Notes under the pieces: generated by a model
Seen by the model: only the letters and a program-made list of their open reading frames with translations
Told to the model about the DNA's origin: nothing
Database searches by the model: none
Assembly: GCA_023404715.1 (NCBI GenBank)
Contig: JAEYAR010000205.1
Coordinates: 34,364-98,363 of the forward strand
Direction of reading: 5' to 3'
DNA length: 64,000 nt
DNA from: Bacillota bacterium
Lineage (GTDB): Bacteria; Bacillota; Clostridia; Christensenellales; Aristaeellaceae
Made by a program: the position numbers and the translations under genes
Shown: piece by piece, positions 1 to 8,651 of the stretch
Position numbering within the stretch: the first letter of the stretch is position 1
Layout: each line of letters starts with the position of its first letter

Positions 1-2
1 GG

Positions 3-722
3 GGCGTAAGCCGGGATCTGCGCGCGGCGCAGGAGCGGGAGAAGCGCGTTTTACGGCAGAAACAGGAGATGGAGCTTCGCTATCTGGAAGCGCAGGTCAA
101 TCCGCACTTTATCTGCAATGCATTGAACCTCATCAGCTCGCTCGCGCTGCTGCACAACAACCTGAGCGTCAACGAAATGGCGGGCAACCTCGCGCACCTG
201 CTTTACTTTAACCTCAAGGGAGAGCGCGTGATCACCGTGCGCGAGGAGATGGAGCAGGTGGAGCGCTACATCGCCATACAGGGCATGCGTTTTCCGGGCC
301 GTTTCGTCGTTTCGACCGAGCTGCCCGCACAGATCTTGTCGTGCAGCATCTGCCGGTTCGCGCTGCAGCCGGTGGTGGAAAACGCGATGTCGCACGGCAT
401 GGAAAAATCGAAGGCTCCCGTTCATCTGTGGATATGCGGGACGCTTTTCAATAGGTGCTGCCGCATCGTCGTGGAAAACGACGGGGTTGCGCCTGGACGA
501 GCGCGCATAGAGGAGATCAACCGCCGGCTGGCGCAAAATGAGGATGAGCTCTGCCTGGAGGCGGACAGGGATAGCGGAATCGGCCTGATGAACGTGCACA
601 TCCGCCTGCGGCGCGAATATGGCGAGGCGGGGTGGGTGCGCCTGGAGGAGCGACCGGACGGACGCGGGCTGCGGGTCACGATCAGCTTTTTAGAGGAAGG
701 GCGGGTGGAAACGGCGAAATGA
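3..722 (+). CDS. Sensor histidine kinase, YesM/LytS type (5' part missing)
   Basis: This is the C-terminal 239 residues of a membrane sensor kinase; the reading frame is open to the left edge, so the sensor and membrane parts lie outside. A charged helix (many E, K, R, Q) leads into the His_kinase motif L-E-A-Q-V-N-P-H-F, whose His is the likely autophosphorylation site. A HATPase domain follows, with an N-box around FALQPVVENAMSHG and a glycine-rich DSGIGLMNVHIRLR segment. The stop overlaps the next gene's start (ATGA), so it is translationally coupled to its response regulator. The gene context (glycosidases, sugar ABC importer) suggests it senses a carbohydrate; that is inference. Confidence 0.93.
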   Translation, partial: GVSRDLRAAQEREKRVLRQKQEMELRYLEAQVNPHFICNALNLISSLALLHNNLSVNEMAGNLAHLLYFNLKGERVITVREEMEQVERYIAIQGMRFPGRFVVSTELPAQILSCSICRFALQPVVENAMSHGMEKSKAPVHLWICGTLFNRCCRIVVENDGVAPGRARIEEINRRLAQNEDELCLEADRDSGIGLMNVHIRLRREYGEAGWVRLEERPDGRGLRVTISFLEEGRVETAK

Positions 723-2206
723 ACATCCTGATCGTAGACGACGAGTATTACGCCCGTAAGGCGACGGTGAAGATCGTGAAGGAGTGGGACGATCAAGCCG
801 AGATTGAGGAGGCGGAAAACGGGCAAGATGCGTTGGAGGCGGTGACGCGGCGCATGCCCGACCTGTTGCTGGTCGACGTGCGCATGCCGGAGATGGACGG
901 CATCGAGCTTTGCCGCCGGCTGCGCGCACTAAGCGAGGACGTGGACATCGTGATTATCTCCGGGTACGCGGACTTTTCTTACGCGCAGCAGGCGATCCAT
1001 TTTCGTGTGGAGCAATACATCCTCAAGCCCGTCTTTCCGCAATCGCTGTGCGAGGCGCTGGAACGCTCGCGCACGGCTTATCGCCTGCGCCATGAACGAC
1101 ATAAAAAAGATCGGAAGGAAAAAGAAATCTGGACGCTCGTGCGCCTGATCGACGGCGAGCGCACGATCTCCGTTCGCGATGCGAACATCCTGTTTGCTTG
1201 GCGCCATTATCGGGTTTGGACCGTCCGCCTGGCTGAAACGGAGCCCGAGCAGTACGAGGCGCAGTACCGGCAGTTAATCGATGCGCTTGACCGGATCGAG
1301 GGGGTGATCGCATTTGCCCACGCCCCCTATTCCAACGAGATCGTGATGCTGCAGCGAGGCATGGGCGACGCGCGCAAGGCCACGGACGATGCGCATGTCC
1401 ATCTGCGCAGGCTGCGCGATATGGGCGCGTTGCGGGACGTCTGGGCCATCGGGCAAGGCGAAGCCGTGACGGATTATCGCGATCTGGCCGCCTCGTATCG
1501 CACGGCGGTCCGCGCCCTGGGGTTGAAACTGCTCTTTCCGGATATCTGGATCGCAGTAGGCGCGGAAGTGGAAAAAGGGGACTATACGATCTCGCGGGTG
1601 ATGGACGCCCTGGCGGAGCGATTGGCGCATGGCGAGATCGAGCAGGCGGCGCAGCTGCTGCGCAGTCACCTTGCGCAGCCCGGATATACGCTGCGCGGCC
1701 TCGACGAGGATTACCACTATGTGCTCAACGCGATCGTCCGGGCCGGATACCGCTTGGGCATCCCGGATTGGTCGCGCAGGGCGGAACAAATTTCCTTGAT
1801 GCGCCTGTGCGACTTTGATACGCTGGAGGACCTTGCGGCGTATTTGGAGATGTGCATGCGAAAGCTCGCGACGGACGAGGCCGAGAGACGGTCGGACGGC
1901 GTAGAGCAAACGCTGGATTACATTCGAGCGCATTACAGCGAAGATCTGCGCCTTACAGACATCGCGAAAGACGTCGTCTTCGTAAACGCTTGCTACCTGA
2001 GCCGTTGCATTAAGGCGAAGACGGGCAAAAGCTTCTCCGCCCTATTGCTGGCAGAGCGCATGCTGCGCGCGCGCGACCTGCTCGATACGGGGGATTTCAG
2101 CGTGTCGGCGGTGGCGGCGATGGTCGGCTACAACAAGGTTTCCTATTTTATCGAGGTGTACAAACGCACATTCGGCGCAACGCCGGGAAAGGACCGAAGA
2201 GGATGA
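719..2206 (+). CDS. Response regulator, AraC family (YesN type)
   Basis: A 495-residue cytoplasmic transcription regulator. The N-terminal receiver has the acidic pair D7-D8, the phosphoacceptor D53 (LLVDVRMPEMDG) and the conserved K103 (YILKPVF). A long middle region of about 270 residues is typical of YesN proteins. The C-terminal 100 residues hold the double AraC helix-turn-helix (RLTDIAKDVVFVNACYLSRC, then SVSAVAAMVGYNKVSYF). The ATG at 719 overlaps the kinase stop by 4 bases; an upstream in-frame ATG at 632 lies inside the kinase gene and is rejected. It probably activates the glycan genes downstream. Confidence 0.95.
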   Translation: MNILIVDDEYYARKATVKIVKEWDDQAEIEEAENGQDALEAVTRRMPDLLLVDVRMPEMDGIELCRRLRALSEDVDIVIISGYADFSYAQQAIHFRVEQYILKPVFPQSLCEALERSRTAYRLRHERHKKDRKEKEIWTLVRLIDGERTISVRDANILFAWRHYRVWTVRLAETEPEQYEAQYRQLIDALDRIEGVIAFAHAPYSNEIVMLQRGMGDARKATDDAHVHLRRLRDMGALRDVWAIGQGEAVTDYRDLAASYRTAVRALGLKLLFPDIWIAVGAEVEKGDYTISRVMDALAERLAHGEIEQAAQLLRSHLAQPGYTLRGLDEDYHYVLNAIVRAGYRLGIPDWSRRAEQISLMRLCDFDTLEDLAAYLEMCMRKLATDEAERRSDGVEQTLDYIRAHYSEDLRLTDIAKDVVFVNACYLSRCIKAKTGKSFSALLLAERMLRARDLLDTGDFSVSAVAAMVGYNKVSYFIEVYKRTFGATPGKDRRG

Positions 2207-3219
2207 ATGAGATGACGCGGTTCCTCGATGCACAGTATCGGACCCGTTCGCAAGCACGCGCCTTTCGCGCAGAGCAATATATTAGCGGAGAATGCGACTT
2301 CGCGACGTGGAGGAGGGCGCTTTGCGGCGCGCTGAAAGAGGCGGTTCATTTGCCCGATGTGCGCGCGGATATCGACGTGCGCACACAAGCCGAAGAGCAG
2401 CTGCGCGGCTATACCCGCCTTCGCCTGACATACCTTGCCGAGCCGGGGCTGACGACGCCGGCTTACCTGCTCGTACCTCGGGGAGCGGACGCGCGCACGC
2501 CCGTCATCGTTTGCCTGCACGGGCACGGTTACGGCTGCAAGGACGCCGTAGGCCTGTTGACGGCGGAGAGCTATCAAAAGCGCTTTGCGCTCAGCGTAAG
2601 CCGCGCGGGCATGATCGCGCTCGCGCCGGAGCTGGCGGGGTTTGGCGCCCTGAGATTGCCGGAAGAGATTGCGGCGGGAGACGAGCGGCAAAGCAGCTGT
2701 CACCGCCTTTCGGTCAACCTACTCGCCTGCGGCCGCACCCTGCTGGGCGTGCGGGTAAACCAGGCGATGCGCGCGCTGGACGCGGCGCGCGCGCTCTACC
2801 CCGGTTGCAAGCTGGGCATGATGGGCATATCGGGCGGCGGTACGGTCACCGCGCTCACGTCTGTTTTAGACGAGCGCGTGGCTGCCTGCGTAATCAGCGG
2901 CTACGCCAATACGTTTGAAAGCAGCATCCTCGCGATGCGCCACTGTGTGGACAATTACTGGCCGGACATGGCCGGCCTTGCGGAGATGCCGGACCTGCTC
3001 GCCGCCATCGCGCCCCGGCCCATGCTATGGGAGACGGGGAGCCAGGACCGGATCTACCCACAGACGGCGGCGCTCAAGGCGGCACAGACCGTGCGCGCCT
3101 GCTATCAAAGGCTCGGCGCCGCGCTTGCGTTTGAGGTGGACGCCTTTGAAGGCGGGCATGAAATCAGCGGCGCAAGGGCATTTGACTTTTTGAGAACTGA
3201 ATTGGTTGAGCGAAATTAA
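2203..3219 (+). CDS. Alpha/beta hydrolase (acetyl xylan esterase/DLH-like)
   Basis: A 338-residue cytoplasmic hydrolase with no signal peptide. It shows an oxyanion-hole motif (VIVCLHGHGYG, about 102-111), a nucleophile elbow G-I-S-G-G with Ser210, an acid Asp282 in ETGSQDRIYP and His319 in FEGGHE, so the catalytic triad is intact. The family includes acetyl xylan esterases and related carbohydrate esterases that remove acyl groups from sugars. The ATG at 2203 overlaps the regulator stop (ATGA), making a three-gene translationally coupled unit. Placement in a glycan locus favours a deacylase acting on imported oligosaccharide; the substrate cannot be read from the sequence. Confidence 0.85.
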   Translation: MNEMTRFLDAQYRTRSQARAFRAEQYISGECDFATWRRALCGALKEAVHLPDVRADIDVRTQAEEQLRGYTRLRLTYLAEPGLTTPAYLLVPRGADARTPVIVCLHGHGYGCKDAVGLLTAESYQKRFALSVSRAGMIALAPELAGFGALRLPEEIAAGDERQSSCHRLSVNLLACGRTLLGVRVNQAMRALDAARALYPGCKLGMMGISGGGTVTALTSVLDERVAACVISGYANTFESSILAMRHCVDNYWPDMAGLAEMPDLLAAIAPRPMLWETGSQDRIYPQTAALKAAQTVRACYQRLGAALAFEVDAFEGGHEISGARAFDFLRTELVERN

Positions 3220-3281
3220 AGAAATCAATGTACATGATGACAGGTACGCTCGAATTTGTTTTGTAATGGAGCTGAAACTTG

Positions 3282-4136
3282 ATGTTTCGAAAAAGGGATT
3301 ATTTGCTTTCTGTTTTGTCCATCGCCTTTCCGTGCTTGCTGGGCATTTTCGCTATGCACACAAACAATATTTCGGCAGCAATATGGCTGAGAAATATTTC
3401 GGCGATTCTTCTTTTGGGCATAACAACATTTCTTTTTGCGCGATATACGCGCCATGATATAAAATTGAATGCCAAGGGCACGATCTGTATTGCTATACTA
3501 TTGCTGTTGGCGACTTTTTTTGAAGAAGGCATTGAGGGTGTACATAGATGGGTGAGTATATCCGCTGTATCATTGAATGTATCCATGGCGGTCATTCCGA
3601 TTGCGATTTTTGCTATATATCATTTGCTTAAATCCAAAGAACTTATGTTTTCGGTGGTTGGTATTCTGTCGATTTCGCTGATTTTATTTTTCCAGCCTGA
3701 CGCATCTCAATTGACAGGATTTGCTTTTGCGATGCTGTTTTGTTTGTTTGACAAAGACAATGCAAAAACAACAAATACTGTGAGTAAAATACTTATAAGT
3801 GGAGCGCTTGCGGTTCTTACTATTTTATCGTGGAAGTTTCTCGATGAGATACAGCCTGTTGATTATATAGAAGGAATATTGTCGATGTTGGGTGGCGTTT
3901 CATCAGCTTTATATATTATAGGTATGTTAGCCGTGCTTTTGATACCTGTTCCATTGCTTATGTTTCCTTTTCAAAACATTAAGGGGTTATCAGTCTGCAT
4001 TGCAGTTTACTATTGGGCAATTACGTTCTCTACATTTTGGGGCAACTTCCCTGTTCCGTTTATGGGGTATGGATTATCTCCGATCATTGGGTATTTTATT
4101 GTGTTGACATTCTTTATGAAGTGTAAAGTTTCCTAA
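3282..4136 (+). CDS. Small SEDS-like (FtsW/RodA-related) membrane protein, low GC
   Basis: A 284-residue polytopic protein with about eight hydrophobic segments. Three short stretches resemble landmarks of FtsW/RodA: EGVHRWVSI (family G-x-R-W), LFFQPDASQ (family LLQPDxG) and PFMGYGLSPIIG (family PFVSYGGSS). At 284 residues it is clearly shorter than the roughly 370-400 of true SEDS glycosyltransferases, so it may be a degenerate or specialised relative. The gene is visibly AT-rich and uses A/T-ending codons unlike its GC-rich neighbours, which suggests recent acquisition. I chose the ATG at 3282 with a weak GGAGC upstream; a TTG precedes it directly. It splits the regulator/esterase unit from the glycosidase. 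Confidence 0.6.
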   Translation: MFRKRDYLLSVLSIAFPCLLGIFAMHTNNISAAIWLRNISAILLLGITTFLFARYTRHDIKLNAKGTICIAILLLLATFFEEGIEGVHRWVSISAVSLNVSMAVIPIAIFAIYHLLKSKELMFSVVGILSISLILFFQPDASQLTGFAFAMLFCLFDKDNAKTTNTVSKILISGALAVLTILSWKFLDEIQPVDYIEGILSMLGGVSSALYIIGMLAVLLIPVPLLMFPFQNIKGLSVCIAVYYWAITFSTFWGNFPVPFMGYGLSPIIGYFIVLTFFMKCKVS

Positions 4137-4178
4137 TGTTGGATTGCGTGGCGTACTCGATCTATACGGATGATTTAG

Positions 4179-4214
4179 CCCCTGCTGCATAGGCCTTTTG
4201 CGGCAGGGGTGTTT
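4179..4214 (+). terminator. Probable intrinsic terminator
   Basis: CCCCTGCTGC (4179-4188) pairs with GCGGCAGGGG (4200-4209) with one G-T wobble, giving a 10-bp stem and an 11-base loop followed by TGTTTG. It lies 40 bases after the SEDS-like gene. The T tract is weak. Confidence 0.55.
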
Positions 4215-4280
4215 GATGTGCCGGGAGATATGGAGCGTGTGATTGGCATATGGACATTCGTGCACAGGTTTGTAAAACGG

Positions 4281-4309
4281 TTGCTTTGATGCACAAAGAC
4301 GGGTATAAA
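4281..4309 (+). promoter_or_regulatory. Sigma-A-type promoter for the glycosidase operon
   Basis: TTGCTT (4281-4286) and TATAAA (4304-4309) are separated by 17 bases. The expected transcript start near 4316 leaves a leader of about 65 bases before the ATG at 4381. Two TGCACA-containing words sit at the -35 flanks (see findings). Confidence 0.6.
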
Positions 4310-4380
4310 TGTAAGAAAGAACCCTGTGCCCGCATGCTATACGCTTGCGTGGACAGGGCGGTGAAAAGAGGTGCACGAAG

Positions 4381-6408
4381 ATGGATATCGACGCTTTGCT
4401 GGAGATGGGTAGACGCGGCCTTTTGCATGCGCCCGCCTATATGACGCTCGGGCCGACGGGGCGGCGCATGTGGGCGGAGCTTCGCGCCCGGCCCGGATTT
4501 GTAGGATGCATCGACTTCATCCACAAGACGAACATCCCGGCGCTCTTTACGCTGGAGATTCCGGGGGTCTATTGGGAAACCATGCGCGTGCGCTGGCGGC
4601 CGAGCAGCCTGCACACGATGCTGCGGGACGGGCGGATCGACTATGAAGAGGAAAGGTTCATCACCTGGGATGACTGCGCGTATTCTTTGATCCGGCTCCG
4701 CAATACATCGGGCGACGCGCTGGCGCTGCGGTTAGACGTCTTGAATGACCCCATTCCAGCCGCGGCGCACGGGTATCGCCCGATCATGGCGTTTGAGACG
4801 ACCGCGCCGCATCTGTTGGAGGAAACGGCGCTTGCATCGGGCGAGGAGATCGCCTTCATCGCTTGTGCGGCGCTCGCGCTGGAGGCGGCGGAGGCGAGGC
4901 AAACGGCGCGGGCCTGGGCGTCGCTCGGGCCCGAGACGGCGCGCGCACGCCACCGGGCCGAATACGGCCGCTTTTTTGAGCGAGCGCCCTCCTTTCAAAG
5001 CGATAGCCCGCTGCTGGACAAGACCTGGGCCTACCGTTTTTTTCTGCTGCGGCATAATCTGTGCGAGCCGGATTGCGGCCGGCTTCGCCACCCGTTTTTC
5101 TTTGAGGGGCGCTCGCACAAGATGTCAAAGGAGCCCTATACCCCCGCTGGATGGGAGTTTTCAAAATTCATCCCGCTCTCCGCGCCCATGCATATTTTGG
5201 ATGCGCGTTGGCATCAGGATACGCGTTATGCCCGCGGCGTGATCGACACGACGATATCGACGCAGGACGAACACGGCCTTTACCGCTGCACCTATACGGA
5301 CGCGCAGCAGGCGGCGTATTCGAATTTCTTCGGATGGGCGCTGTATCAATACGCGCTGTCGAGCGGAGATTTGCGGACGGTGCGACGGGCGCTGCCATCG
5401 CTTAATCGACAGATCGAGGGTTGGCGCGGCGCGTACGGAAACGGCGGCGACCTGCTGATGACGGAGCGGGTGCATCAGCTGACGGGCAAGGAGTATCAGC
5501 CCAGCTATTGGTACTTCAAGGGTTATGCAGACGACCCGACGGACCCGAACTATATCACGCCGCTCAAGCGTGTGGATAAGAGCGTCTATTTTGTGCAAAA
5601 CCTGCGGGGCGCGGCGGGCTGCTGCGCGCTGCTCGGGGATGCGGCGGGCGCGGCAAGCTATGAAAACATGGCCGCCCGGGCGAGCGGGGATATAATCGCG
5701 AAGATGTGGGACGAGCGCACCGGCTACTACTACGACCTGAACGCGGTGACTGACGAAAAGGCGTACGTCAAAAACGTCGTTGCCTTTTACCCCTACTGGG
5801 CGGGCCTTGGACCGGCGCGGGGGATCGAGCGGCTTCTTTCGCCGGACTTTCACACGGCTTACCCCGTCCCTTCCGTTTCGACGGACGAGGAGATGTTCAG
5901 CCCGGCGGGCGGATGGAAGGGCAGGTTTTTCAAGGGGCGCAACGGCTGCGTCTGGAATGGGCCGACCTGGCCGTATACGAACTGCGTTCTGCTCGACGCG
6001 CTAGGCCTACAGTCCCGAAAGGCCGCGCACCGCTACGACGGGGCATTGAGCCGCCTCCTGCATCAGACCTGCCTGCTGCACTATCTGGGCGGCGACATCG
6101 AGCGGCACGGGTTGGTGGAGCACTATCATCCGCTGACAGGGGAGCCGCTGTCGGGCGAGGTGGATTACCTGCATTCGTACCTGATCGACCTTTTCGTTCG
6201 CTATGTGGCGGGTGTCGAGCCGCAGGCCGGCGCCTTGATTCTAGAGCCTGCGGACATGGGCGGATTGGCCTTCTCGCTGGATCGGCTGTGCATTCAGGGG
6301 CGTGAGGTGAGCGTCGAGGGGGATGGCAGGCGCGTTCGCCTAAAGCAGGAAGGGCGGGAGGCCGCTTGCGTCCGGATGGGCGAAGCGCAGCGAATAGACT
6401 GGAGTTGA
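4381..6408 (+). CDS. Glycoside hydrolase, GH63/MGH1-like (alpha/alpha)6 barrel
   Basis: A 675-residue protein without signal peptide, so cytoplasmic. The C-terminal two thirds look like the mannosylglycerate-hydrolase/GH63 catalytic barrel: ERTGYYYDLN, then VWNGPTWPYTNC near residue 523, then EHYHPLTGEP near residue 579 and EVDYLHSYLIDL. The family hydrolyses alpha-linked gluco- or manno-oligosaccharides by inversion; which one is not visible. The start was placed at ATG 4381 because AGAGGTG lies 9 bases upstream; the in-frame ATG at 4345 has no ribosome site. It is followed after 8 bases by an AraC regulator. Confidence 0.8.
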   Translation: MDIDALLEMGRRGLLHAPAYMTLGPTGRRMWAELRARPGFVGCIDFIHKTNIPALFTLEIPGVYWETMRVRWRPSSLHTMLRDGRIDYEEERFITWDDCAYSLIRLRNTSGDALALRLDVLNDPIPAAAHGYRPIMAFETTAPHLLEETALASGEEIAFIACAALALEAAEARQTARAWASLGPETARARHRAEYGRFFERAPSFQSDSPLLDKTWAYRFFLLRHNLCEPDCGRLRHPFFFEGRSHKMSKEPYTPAGWEFSKFIPLSAPMHILDARWHQDTRYARGVIDTTISTQDEHGLYRCTYTDAQQAAYSNFFGWALYQYALSSGDLRTVRRALPSLNRQIEGWRGAYGNGGDLLMTERVHQLTGKEYQPSYWYFKGYADDPTDPNYITPLKRVDKSVYFVQNLRGAAGCCALLGDAAGAASYENMAARASGDIIAKMWDERTGYYYDLNAVTDEKAYVKNVVAFYPYWAGLGPARGIERLLSPDFHTAYPVPSVSTDEEMFSPAGGWKGRFFKGRNGCVWNGPTWPYTNCVLLDALGLQSRKAAHRYDGALSRLLHQTCLLHYLGGDIERHGLVEHYHPLTGEPLSGEVDYLHSYLIDLFVRYVAGVEPQAGALILEPADMGGLAFSLDRLCIQGREVSVEGDGRRVRLKQEGREAACVRMGEAQRIDWS

Positions 6409-6416
6409 GGTGCGAA

Positions 6417-7277
6417 ATGGGATATGTTTGTTCGTATTTTCATACCCCTTCCAAGGCGGAACTGAGCGGCCCATTATACGTCACCTGGTCGGGATACCGC
6501 AAGTGCTTGCCCACGCACTGCATCGGCCCGCGCGTGCTGCCTTATTACAAGATCGTGCTCGTGCTGCGCGGCAGCGGCTTTTTTGTGATGGACGGGTATG
6601 AAACGCTGCTGCGGACGGGCGACGTTTTCTTCCTCTTCCCACACGTAAAGCATCACTATTACGCCAACAAGGACGATCCCTGGGAGCTCAAATGGGCGGC
6701 CTTCGGCGGGACGAGCTGCGCAGGGCTGACGCAGGCGCTAAGCGTAACGCCGGAAAACCCGATCCTGCATAACGTCATGACACGCAGGCTGCTTACGATG
6801 CTCGACGGCGTGATCGCCGGCATGGAGCAGGAAAGGACCGCGGAGTACGGCGCGTTGGGCAGCCTCTACCTGCTGTTCGACGAAATCCTGCGCATCCGTG
6901 AGAACGAGGCGCTGGTGCAAAACGAGGCCTCGGAGGATGCGTTGGTCGAAAAGGTGTTGACGTTCGTCTCGCTGAACTACGCCAACGATTTGAACGTGGA
7001 TGTCGTTCGCAGCCATGTCAACTACTCCCGCTCGTACTTCTCGCACTTTTTTAAGAAAAAGACGGGCATGTCGCTGCCGCAATACATCAACACATTGCGC
7101 GTAGAGCGCGCGAAGGAACTGCTGCGGCAGACGGATCTGAAGGTGGCGGAGATCGCCAACTCGATCGGCTATTCGGACGCCTTTTACTTTTCGCGCATTT
7201 TTAAGCAGCTTACCGGGCAGTCCCCGCAACAGTACAAGACGGATTGTGCCACCGACGACATAGAAAAGGAAAGATGA
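6417..7277 (+). CDS. AraC family transcriptional regulator (cupin sensor)
   Basis: A 286-residue one-component regulator. The N-terminal half is an AraC-type cupin (RTGDVFFLFPHVKHHYYA, then WELKWAAFGG), which binds sugars or other small ligands. The C-terminal 100 residues carry two helix-turn-helix motifs (NVDVVRSHVNYSRSYFSHFF and KVAEIANSIGYSDAFYFSRI) with the family signature ending FKQLTGQSPQQY. GAGGTG sits 5 bases before ATG 6417 and overlaps the stop of the glycosidase gene. It likely controls this locus alongside the YesN regulator. Confidence 0.93.
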   Translation: MGYVCSYFHTPSKAELSGPLYVTWSGYRKCLPTHCIGPRVLPYYKIVLVLRGSGFFVMDGYETLLRTGDVFFLFPHVKHHYYANKDDPWELKWAAFGGTSCAGLTQALSVTPENPILHNVMTRRLLTMLDGVIAGMEQERTAEYGALGSLYLLFDEILRIRENEALVQNEASEDALVEKVLTFVSLNYANDLNVDVVRSHVNYSRSYFSHFFKKKTGMSLPQYINTLRVERAKELLRQTDLKVAEIANSIGYSDAFYFSRIFKQLTGQSPQQYKTDCATDDIEKER

Positions 7278-7280
7278 TCG

Positions 7281-8354
7281 ATGCTGTTACAGAGCGTATT
7301 GGTATGCCACGACGAGAAGAAATTCATGGGCTTCCCGGCGAACGCGGGATTATGGTGGTGGGACGACGAGATCCTGGCCGCATTTTACGCGGGCGATTAC
7401 GATGAAGACGCCCTGACGCACAAGGTCGACCTGGGGCGGCCCATCGTCATCGGATTGGCACGCAGCCTCGATGCGGGCAAGACGTGGCAAGTGGAGATGG
7501 GCAACGAGATCAATGCGGTCAGCAATAGGGCGCCTGTGCCGATCCCGCGGGAGGGCATCCATTTCGCCCATCCGCACTTTGCGCTCAAGGTGGGGCGGGC
7601 ATCCATCCGCATTCACAGCGATACATTCATGGTCTCGTACGACCGCGGCCATACCTGGCAGGGGCCCTATCTGCTGCCGGAGGCGCCGGACGAAATCACC
7701 GCCCGCACGGATTATATCGTGGAATCCGATTCATCCTGCATGATGATGCTCTCCCATCGGGATGAGCGCGTGCCCTGCACGCACCATCCGGACCGCGCCT
7801 ACGCCGTGCGTACGGACGACGGCGGCAGGACATGGCGGCAACTGGGGTACATCACGGACATGCAGGCGCGCTCTGTGATGCCCTGCACGGTGCGCATGTC
7901 CGACGGCAGGCTGATCACCGCGCTCTCCCGAAGGCGCGACCTTGAGCCCGTGCGCGCGGTGGACTGGCGCGAGGCGAAGACGGACAACTGGATCGAGGTG
8001 CGTGAATCCACCGACGGCGGACAAACGTGGGGGTTCCTGTCGCGCATCGACGCGACCTGGAACATGACCTACCCGTATGGCAACCCGGTCGCCCTCTCCC
8101 GCCTGCCGGACGGCCGGATGATCATGTTTTTCGGGCGGCGGACGCAGGACGCCCGCCTGGTGGGGATCATCAGCGCGGACGGAGGGCGCACCTGGAGCGA
8201 GGACATCGTGTTGGCGGAGGGCTTTACCTCCTCCGACATGGGGTATCCGCGCGTGGCCAACCTGCGCTTTGGCAAGATGGTCATCGTGTTTTACGGCGCG
8301 ACCGAACGCCGCCCGCAGGAGCATATCGAGGCGGTGCGCTGGATGCTGGATTGA
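7281..8354 (+). CDS. Sialidase-fold (BNR/Asp-box) protein, cytoplasmic
   Basis: A 357-residue six-bladed propeller candidate with five Asp-boxes (S-x-D-x-G-x-T-W): about residues 62-69, 119-126, 178-185, 243-250 and 298-305. No signal peptide or anchor is present, unlike secreted sialidases. The sialidase superfamily includes exo-alpha-sialidases and other exo-acting glycosidases, so sialic acid is not assured; an N-terminal arginine triad residue cannot be assigned with confidence. A ribosome site (AAAGGAAAG) lies 7 bases before ATG 7281. It follows the AraC gene by 3 bases and ends before a terminator at 8408. Confidence 0.8.
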   Translation: MLLQSVLVCHDEKKFMGFPANAGLWWWDDEILAAFYAGDYDEDALTHKVDLGRPIVIGLARSLDAGKTWQVEMGNEINAVSNRAPVPIPREGIHFAHPHFALKVGRASIRIHSDTFMVSYDRGHTWQGPYLLPEAPDEITARTDYIVESDSSCMMMLSHRDERVPCTHHPDRAYAVRTDDGGRTWRQLGYITDMQARSVMPCTVRMSDGRLITALSRRRDLEPVRAVDWREAKTDNWIEVRESTDGGQTWGFLSRIDATWNMTYPYGNPVALSRLPDGRMIMFFGRRTQDARLVGIISADGGRTWSEDIVLAEGFTSSDMGYPRVANLRFGKMVIVFYGATERRPQEHIEAVRWMLD

Positions 8355-8407
8355 AACCTGTCGAAATGTGCACGATATGGATTTTTGTGCATTGGATTGT
8401 TCATCAA

Positions 8408-8441
8408 AGGAAGCGAACGCAAGGCGCTTCCTCTTTATTTT
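8408..8441 (+). terminator. Intrinsic terminator after the first sialidase-fold gene
   Basis: AGGAAGCG (8408-8415) and CGCTTCCT (8425-8432) form a perfect 8-bp stem with a 9-base loop, followed by a T-rich tract CTTTATTTT. The rest of the 297-base gap to 8652 holds a promoter at 8546 and repeated GTGCAC words. Confidence 0.75.
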
Positions 8442-8545
8442 GGGAACATGGCGCGTGTGGCGGTGGCATGATGCTGGAGAAAAGTGCATTGCTTTTAAAA
8501 ATGGGCACGAATGATGTAACATTGTGCACACAACGGCGCGCTTTG

Positions 8546-8574
8546 TTGACTTGCCCTTAGACGCATGATAGGAT
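8546..8574 (+). promoter_or_regulatory. Sigma-A-type promoter for the sialidase/ABC transporter operon
   Basis: TTGACT (8546-8551) and TAGGAT (8569-8574) with a 17-base spacer. A perfect TGTGCACA palindrome (8523-8530) lies just upstream and is a candidate operator. Confidence 0.65.
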
Positions 8575-8651
8575 GGATACACAAATTTAAAGACGGTTTT
8601 TGTCAGGCAAAGCGCAATACCGCGACATAGACGTACGAGGAGATGAAACGA

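Noticed and set aside
3206..3457. Short + strand frame overlapping the SEDS-like gene start
   Set aside because: Out of frame with the membrane protein, no ribosome site, and no family resemblance.
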